A stretch of 64,000 bases of DNA from JADGOV01 sp963814355. Lineage in GTDB: Bacteria; Actinomycetota; Actinomycetes; JADGOV01. Positions 59,676 to 64,000 of this stretch are shown here, one piece after another. The position numbers and the translations under genes are program-made. The stretch is from assembly GCA_963814355.1 (NCBI GenBank), contig CAWFCZ010000018.1, positions 372,001 to 436,000 on the forward strand, in the 5' to 3' direction. The notes beneath the pieces were generated by a model, which did no database searches, was not told the origin of the DNA, and was given only the letters and a program-made list of their open reading frames with translations. Each line of letters starts with the position of its first letter. Position 1 is the stretch's first letter.

Positions 59676-60824
59676 TCAGCCGGCCAGCGCTCGCTCGGTG
59701 GACTCGGCGGCGAACTCCGCGCCGAGCCCGGTGCCGGTGGCGGCGATCCGGGACGCGGCGGTGCGGTAGCCCGGATCCGCCAGCACGGCGCCGACGGCCA
59801 CCCGCAGCCGCTCGGCGTTCAACCGGCGCGGCGGAATCACCAAACCCGCGCCGGCCCGGCGCACCCGCGCGGCGTTGTCCCGCTGCTCGCCTCCTCCCGG
59901 TATCACGACCAGCGGCCGGCCCCGCGCCAGCGCCTTGGCCACCAGGCCGTGCCCGGCGCCGCCGAGAACCACCGCGGCGACCGCCAGCAGCGGCCCCTGG
60001 CGACCGGGACCGGCGACCGCCCAGCCCGGCAGCGGGCCGGCGGCGTCGAACCGGGTACAGGCCAGCCGGACGCCGAAACCGGCCAGGGCAGGGACGGCGA
60101 CCTCGAGGAGGTCCGCGGCTCCGGCAACGGTGGAGGAGGAGAGGAACACCAGCGGCCCGTACCCGGGCGGCGGGGCCAGGTCGATGTCGGCCGGGTCCCA
60201 CTCCAGTGGGCCGACGAGCACCGCGTCGCCTGGCCAGTCCGGCCGGGGCAGCTCCAGGCCGGGGAGGGTGGCGATCAGCCGCCGCCGTGGCTTGCCGTCG
60301 GCGGGCAGGCCGAGGGAGCGACGGGCGGCCCGGCGCTGCTCCACACCGGCGGCGATCCCGCGGGCGGCGAGGCGACGCAGCGCGCCGTCGCGGATCCGGC
60401 CGGGTAGGCCACGCGCCGGCGGTAGCGCGGAGCCCGGGATCGGCAGGGCGCGCGAGGGATCCTGCAGCGGGTGGGGTACCAGTTCCACCCAGGGCAGCCC
60501 GCGCAGCCCGGCCGCGTACCCGGCTCCGGCCGTGAGCGTGTCCGCGACCACGCCCTCGGCCCGCCAGTCCGCCAGCACCGCGGCGATCTCCGGGGCCTGC
60601 AGCGCCCCGCGGCCATGCAGCCGGAACCCGAAGTCGTCATCGCGCGGATCCGGTGGACCGCTCGGCAGCGGGGCGGCGTCCAGCCCGTCGCGGTGCAGCG
60701 CCCCAAGCCAGCGGTCGCCGGTGAGGACCAGCACCTGGTGGCCCCGCGTACGCAGCGCCACGGCCAACGCGGCGGCCGGAAACGCGTGCCCCGGCCACGG
60801 CGCGGCGGCGACCGCGATCCTCAC
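59676..60824 (-). CDS. GT1/MGT-type glycosyltransferase
   Basis: 382 residues, GT-B fold. The N-terminus APWPGHAFPAAALAVAL and C-terminal VLGGAGHGLVAKALARGRPLVVIPGGGEQRDNA resemble macrolide and UGT-like transferases. The usual donor-site HGG is replaced by GGAGHG. Acceptor unknown. Its GTG overlaps the stop of the preceding oxidoreductase gene (GTGA). Confidence 0.85.
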   Translation of the reverse strand: MRIAVAAAPWPGHAFPAAALAVALRTRGHQVLVLTGDRWLGALHRDGLDAAPLPSGPPDPRDDDFGFRLHGRGALQAPEIAAVLADWRAEGVVADTLTAGAGYAAGLRGLPWVELVPHPLQDPSRALPIPGSALPPARGLPGRIRDGALRRLAARGIAAGVEQRRAARRSLGLPADGKPRRRLIATLPGLELPRPDWPGDAVLVGPLEWDPADIDLAPPPGYGPLVFLSSSTVAGAADLLEVAVPALAGFGVRLACTRFDAAGPLPGWAVAGPGRQGPLLAVAAVVLGGAGHGLVAKALARGRPLVVIPGGGEQRDNAARVRRAGAGLVIPPRRLNAERLRVAVGAVLADPGYRTAASRIAATGTGLGAEFAAESTERALAG

Positions 60825-61783
60825 ACCGTGAAGACGATCTTCCCGAAGAGGTCCCCGTCGGCCATCTTCGCGAAACCGTCGCGGGCCTGGTCCAGCGGCA
60901 GCACCGCGTCGATCACCGGCCGTACGCCGGTGGCGTCGAGGAAGCTGAGCAGCTGTTCGAGTTCGCGGCGGGTGCCCATCGTGGATCCGATGACGCTCAG
61001 TTGCAGGAAGAACACCCGGTTGAGCTGCGCCGGCGGGTTGAAGCCGCTGGTCGCGCCGGAAACCACGATCGTTCCGCCGGGCCTCAGCGAGCGCACCGAG
61101 TGGTCCCAGGTGGCCTCCCCGACCGTTTCGATCACCGCGTCGACCTTGCCCGGCAGCCGGGCGCCGGAGGGGAAGACGGCGTGCGCGCCGAGGTCGAGCG
61201 CCCGGGCCCGCTTCTCCTCGTCCCGGGAGGTGGCCCAGACCACCAGCCCGGCGGCCCGCCCGATCGCGATCGCCGCGCTCGCCACGCCGCCCCCGGCGCC
61301 CTGGACCAGCACGGTCTGGCCCGGCTCCAGGGGGGAGCGGGTGACCAGCATCCGGTACGCGGTCAGCCAGGCCGTCGGCAGGCAGGCGGCTTCGGCGAAG
61401 GACAGCGAGGCCGGCTTCGGGATCAGGTTGCGCCGCGGCACCACCACGTGCTCGGCAAAGGTGCCGTCGTGGACCTCCGACAGCAGGGACCGGCGGGGAT
61501 CCAGGGTCTCGTCGCCCAGCTCCGGGTCGGCGATCACGGCGTGCACCACGACCTCGTTGCCGTCCTCGTCGAGGCCCGCGGCGTCACAGCCCAGCACCAT
61601 CGGCAACTGGTCGGCCTTGATGCCGACCCCGCGCAGGGTCCACAGGTCGTGGTGGTTGAGCGCGGCCGCCCGTACGGTTACGGTCGCCCAGCCCGCCGGG
61701 GCCGAAGGTTCCGGTCGCTGCCCCACCTCCAGTCCGGCTAGGGGGTCATCGCGGTTGATCCCGGAGGCGGTCACAGCCAGCAT
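60821..61783 (-). CDS. Zinc-binding dehydrogenase/quinone oxidoreductase (MDR)
   Basis: 320 residues, MDR family. It has AALNHHDLWTLRG at the N-terminus and the cofactor motif GAGGGVASAAIAIG. Few zinc ligands are visible, so it may be zinc-free. ATG 61783 has TAGGGT 6 nt upstream, giving a leaderless pattern. Translationally coupled to the glycosyltransferase gene, which suggests a joint modification role. Confidence 0.87.
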   Translation of the reverse strand: MLAVTASGINRDDPLAGLEVGQRPEPSAPAGWATVTVRAAALNHHDLWTLRGVGIKADQLPMVLGCDAAGLDEDGNEVVVHAVIADPELGDETLDPRRSLLSEVHDGTFAEHVVVPRRNLIPKPASLSFAEAACLPTAWLTAYRMLVTRSPLEPGQTVLVQGAGGGVASAAIAIGRAAGLVVWATSRDEEKRARALDLGAHAVFPSGARLPGKVDAVIETVGEATWDHSVRSLRPGGTIVVSGATSGFNPPAQLNRVFFLQLSVIGSTMGTRRELEQLLSFLDATGVRPVIDAVLPLDQARDGFAKMADGDLFGKIVFTV

Positions 61784-61918
61784 GGGCAAACCCTAAGCGT
61801 TGGCCCGGTCGGGTGACAGCGGGGCCCCCGACGCAACATCGTTAACAAACCGGAAGCCCAAAACTGGCATAGTGACCGGTCAGACCTGCCGTTTCCGTAC
61901 GCAGCCCGGAGGTAACCC

Positions 61919-62890
61919 GTGTTCCCGCTCCCCGCGTTACGCCCCCCGTCGCTCAAGCTCGGGCGCGGATCCCGGCCCCAACCGCTCGCGATGGCGGTGA
62001 CCGTCACACTGGCGGCGGCCGTGGCGCTGGCCGGCTGCGGCAGTTCCAAGTCGGACACCGCCACCAGCAGCGGCCCGACGAAGAGCGCGGTGCCGACCCA
62101 GAGCCAGGACACCGCACTGCACGACAAGCTGCCTGCGTCCATCAAGTCCAGCGGTGTCGTCAAGGTGGCCACCGACCCGTCCTACGCGCCGAACGAGTTC
62201 TTCGGCACCGACAACAAGACCATTCAGGGCATGGACGTCGATCTCGGCAAGGCGTTGGGGGATGTCCTCGGGGTCAAGTTCACCTTTGTCAAGACCGGCT
62301 TCGACGGCATCATCCCCTCGCTCGGCACCCGCTTTGACCTCGGCATATCGTCCTTCACGGACAACAAGAAGCGCGAGCAGATCGTCGATATGGTCACCTA
62401 CTTCAGCGCCGGCACGTCGTTCCTGGTGGTCAAGGGCAAAGACCCCGGGGTGAAGACGCTGGCCGACCTGTGCGGCAAGTCCGTCGGGGTCGAGAAGGGC
62501 ACCGTGCAACTTGCCGACGCCACCGCCCAGTCGAAGAAGTGCACGGCCGCCGGCAAATCCCCGGTCAAGGTGCAGGCCTTCCCGGACCAGGCTGGCGCCA
62601 ACCTGGCGCTGCAGAGCAACCGGGTCCAGGTCGTGATGGCTGATTCACCGGTGATCGACTACGCCGCCAAGCAGTCCAACGGGCTGTTCGAGGTCGTGGG
62701 GCAGACCTACGGCACCGCGCCGTACGGCATCGCGGTGCCCAAGGCCGCCGGTTACGCGGGGTTCGCCGACACGCTCTTGGCGGCACTGAAGAAGCTGATG
62801 GCCAACGGCACGTACCTGAAGGTGCTGGACAAGTGGGGAGTGAAGGACGGGGCGATCACCAACCCCACGGTCAACGGCGCGACGAGCTGA
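61919..62890 (+). CDS. Amino-acid ABC transporter substrate-binding lipoprotein
   Basis: 323 residues. A lipoprotein signal with LAGCGSS (lipidated Cys about residue 40) leads into a family 3 solute-binding domain (VVKVATDPSYAPNEFF, GMDVDLGKAL, FDGIIPSL, GTAPYGIAV). It binds a polar amino acid outside the membrane. GTG 61919 has GGAGGT 5 nt upstream. First gene of an SBP-permease-ATPase operon cut by the window edge. Confidence 0.93.
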   Translation: MFPLPALRPPSLKLGRGSRPQPLAMAVTVTLAAAVALAGCGSSKSDTATSSGPTKSAVPTQSQDTALHDKLPASIKSSGVVKVATDPSYAPNEFFGTDNKTIQGMDVDLGKALGDVLGVKFTFVKTGFDGIIPSLGTRFDLGISSFTDNKKREQIVDMVTYFSAGTSFLVVKGKDPGVKTLADLCGKSVGVEKGTVQLADATAQSKKCTAAGKSPVKVQAFPDQAGANLALQSNRVQVVMADSPVIDYAAKQSNGLFEVVGQTYGTAPYGIAVPKAAGYAGFADTLLAALKKLMANGTYLKVLDKWGVKDGAITNPTVNGATS

Positions 62891-62895
62891 GCCCG

Positions 62896-63873
62896 GTGAC
62901 CTCCGTGTCGGACCGGGCGGCCACCGGGGCACGTCCGGAGGAGATGCGGGCCGTCCCGGTCCGCCATCCCGGGCGGTGGGTGGCCGCGGCGGTCGTTCTC
63001 GTCCTGGCCGCGCAGCTGGTCTACTGGCTGATCACCAACCCGGCGCTGCACTGGGACGTGGTCCGGGAGTACCTCTTCGACAGCGCGATCCGGGCCGGCG
63101 TGCTGCGGACGATCGAGCTGACCATCGTCGCGATGGTGATCGGTGTCGTGCTGGGCATCGTGCTCGCCGTCATGCGACTGTCCCCGAACCCGATCGTGTC
63201 GGGCGTGGCCTGGCTCTACATCTGGTTTTTCCGCAGCACGCCGGTGCTGGTCCAACTGCTGTTCTGGTTCTTCCTCCCGACGGTCGTCAAGAGCTTCTCC
63301 GTGGGCGTTCCGTTCGGGCCCTCGTGGCTCACCACCGACCCCAAGACCGTGATCACGCAATTCACCGCGGCGATCCTCGGGCTCGGCCTCAACGAGGCCG
63401 CGTACATGGCCGAGATCGCCCGCGCCGGCATTCTCTCGGTCGACGAGGGCCAGACCGAGGCGGCTCAAGCACTGGGCATGTCGCGGCTGCTCATCATGCG
63501 CCGCGTCGTCCTCCCGCAGGCCATGCGCGTGATCGTGCCGCCTACCGGCAACGAGACCATCTCGATGCTCAAGACCACCTCCTTGGTCTTCGCCATCGGC
63601 TTCACCGAACTGCTCACGACGGCCCAGATCATTTATGCCCGGACCTTCCAGACCATCCCGCTGCTCATCGTGGCCAGCCTGTGGTACCTGTTCCTGACGT
63701 CCCTGCTCTACATCGGCCAGTTCTACATCGAGCGGCGCTACGCCCGCGGCGCGTCCCGGGCCCTGCCGCCGACTCCACTGCAGCGGATCCGAGCCAGGAT
63801 GACCTCGGGTCGCCGGGATGCCCAGCTGGCCACGGCCCCGGCAGCACCCGCGAGCGGAGGTGAGCATCGATGA
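62896..63873 (+). CDS. Amino-acid ABC transporter permease (HisM/GlnP type)
   Basis: 325 residues with about six helices: TIELTIVAMVIGVVLGIVLA, and the EAA motif (EAAQALGMSRLLIMRRVVLPQ). The C-terminus carries a basic, Pro-rich tail. The segment between helices (LFWFFLPTV...) is of the polar amino-acid permease family. GTG 62896, 5 nt after the SBP stop; the stop overlaps the ATPase start (ATGA). Confidence 0.93.
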   Translation: MTSVSDRAATGARPEEMRAVPVRHPGRWVAAAVVLVLAAQLVYWLITNPALHWDVVREYLFDSAIRAGVLRTIELTIVAMVIGVVLGIVLAVMRLSPNPIVSGVAWLYIWFFRSTPVLVQLLFWFFLPTVVKSFSVGVPFGPSWLTTDPKTVITQFTAAILGLGLNEAAYMAEIARAGILSVDEGQTEAAQALGMSRLLIMRRVVLPQAMRVIVPPTGNETISMLKTTSLVFAIGFTELLTTAQIIYARTFQTIPLLIVASLWYLFLTSLLYIGQFYIERRYARGASRALPPTPLQRIRARMTSGRRDAQLATAPAAPASGGEHR

Positions 63874-64000
63874 CGGCAATGGTCCTCGCCGAAGGCGTCC
63901 ACAAGCGCTTCGGGGCGGTCGAAGTACTCAAGGGCATCGACCTGGAAGTTGCTTGCGGCCAGGTGATGTGCCTCCTCGGGCCTTCCGGGTCGGGCAAGTC
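63870..64000 (+). CDS. Amino-acid ABC transporter ATPase, 3' truncated by window edge
   Basis: The first 43 residues of a GlnQ/HisP-type ATPase: VHKRFGAVEVLKGIDLEV, then CLLGPSGSGKS at the window end (Walker A). Start ATG 63870 overlaps the permease stop. Confidence 0.93.
   Translation, partial: MTAMVLAEGVHKRFGAVEVLKGIDLEVACGQVMCLLGPSGSGK

Overview
The window is chromosomal DNA from a high-GC Actinomycetota species. The evidence is GC-rich codon usage with many GTG starts, a GlnR-type operator before glnA, a TCGAAC-N4-GTTCGA SOS box, an F420-linked reductase homologue, the Kgd-type 2-oxoglutarate dehydrogenase with a built-in E2 domain, and the gene order dlaT - TIGR01777 gene - lipB - lipA - DUF4191 - glnA1 - glnE - glnA2 - panB. 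That order matches the M. tuberculosis Rv2215-Rv2225 region. I cannot assign the order or genus from sequence alone.

Layout. 1-8.8 kb: end of an E2 acyltransferase gene, a divergent GNAT/TIGR01777 pair sharing a 17-bp promoter gap, a membrane pseudokinase, an isochorismatase-family hydrolase, then lipB, a DinB/MOSC gene, lipA and a DUF4191 membrane protein. 8.8-17.2 kb: nitrogen genes glnA1 (GlnR site, strong terminator), glnE and glnA2, with a decayed higBA pair, a PAP2 phosphatase and an alpha/beta hydrolase. 17.2-22 kb: a GT4 glycosyltransferase with a GDPD esterase, a frameshifted DUF559-type pseudogene between two copies of a hairpin repeat, and nadE. 22-29 kb: a GAF membrane protein, MFS exporter plus TetR, panB, a BtuF-like metal receptor, an NADPH:F420 reductase homologue and DedA. 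29-35.5 kb: a secreted GH25-like protein, AIM24, gluconate kinase and permease, a quinone-oxidoreductase-like enzyme and a FAD monooxygenase. 35.7-44 kb: an overlapping ArsR-led operon encoding an incomplete complex I (nuoA, a cysteine-free NuoB/D-like gene, nuoH, J, K, L, M, N). 44-50 kb: the pyruvate dehydrogenase genes aceE, aceF and a lipoyl-fused lpd. 50-54.9 kb: a beta-lactamase-family hydrolase, PPK2, CorA with a repeat array upstream, and a DUF222-HNH gene under an SOS box. 54.9-59.6 kb: kgd, a DUF6104 gene and an AAA ATPase. 59.6-64 kb: a GT1-type glycosyltransferase, an oxidoreductase and the start of a polar amino-acid ABC transporter operon.

Functionally the window is rich in 2-oxoacid dehydrogenase genes: two or three E2 proteins, E1 of PDH, lipoyl-E3, Kgd, and both lipoyl biosynthesis enzymes. 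It also carries the glutamine synthetase control set. The best candidate for an undescribed system is the ArsR-linked partial complex I. Its antiporter-like subunits keep their ion-translocation residues. Its NuoB-like subunit has no cysteine at all, and its NuoH lacks the GPNR-type motif and most of the acidic quinone-site residues, so it is unlikely to reduce quinone by the normal route. Recurrent non-coding features include a dispersed palindromic repeat family near 4.6 and 8.9 kb, a TTGACG repeat array before corA, and a TANNNT hexamer 6-7 nt before many start codons, which suggests leaderless transcription.
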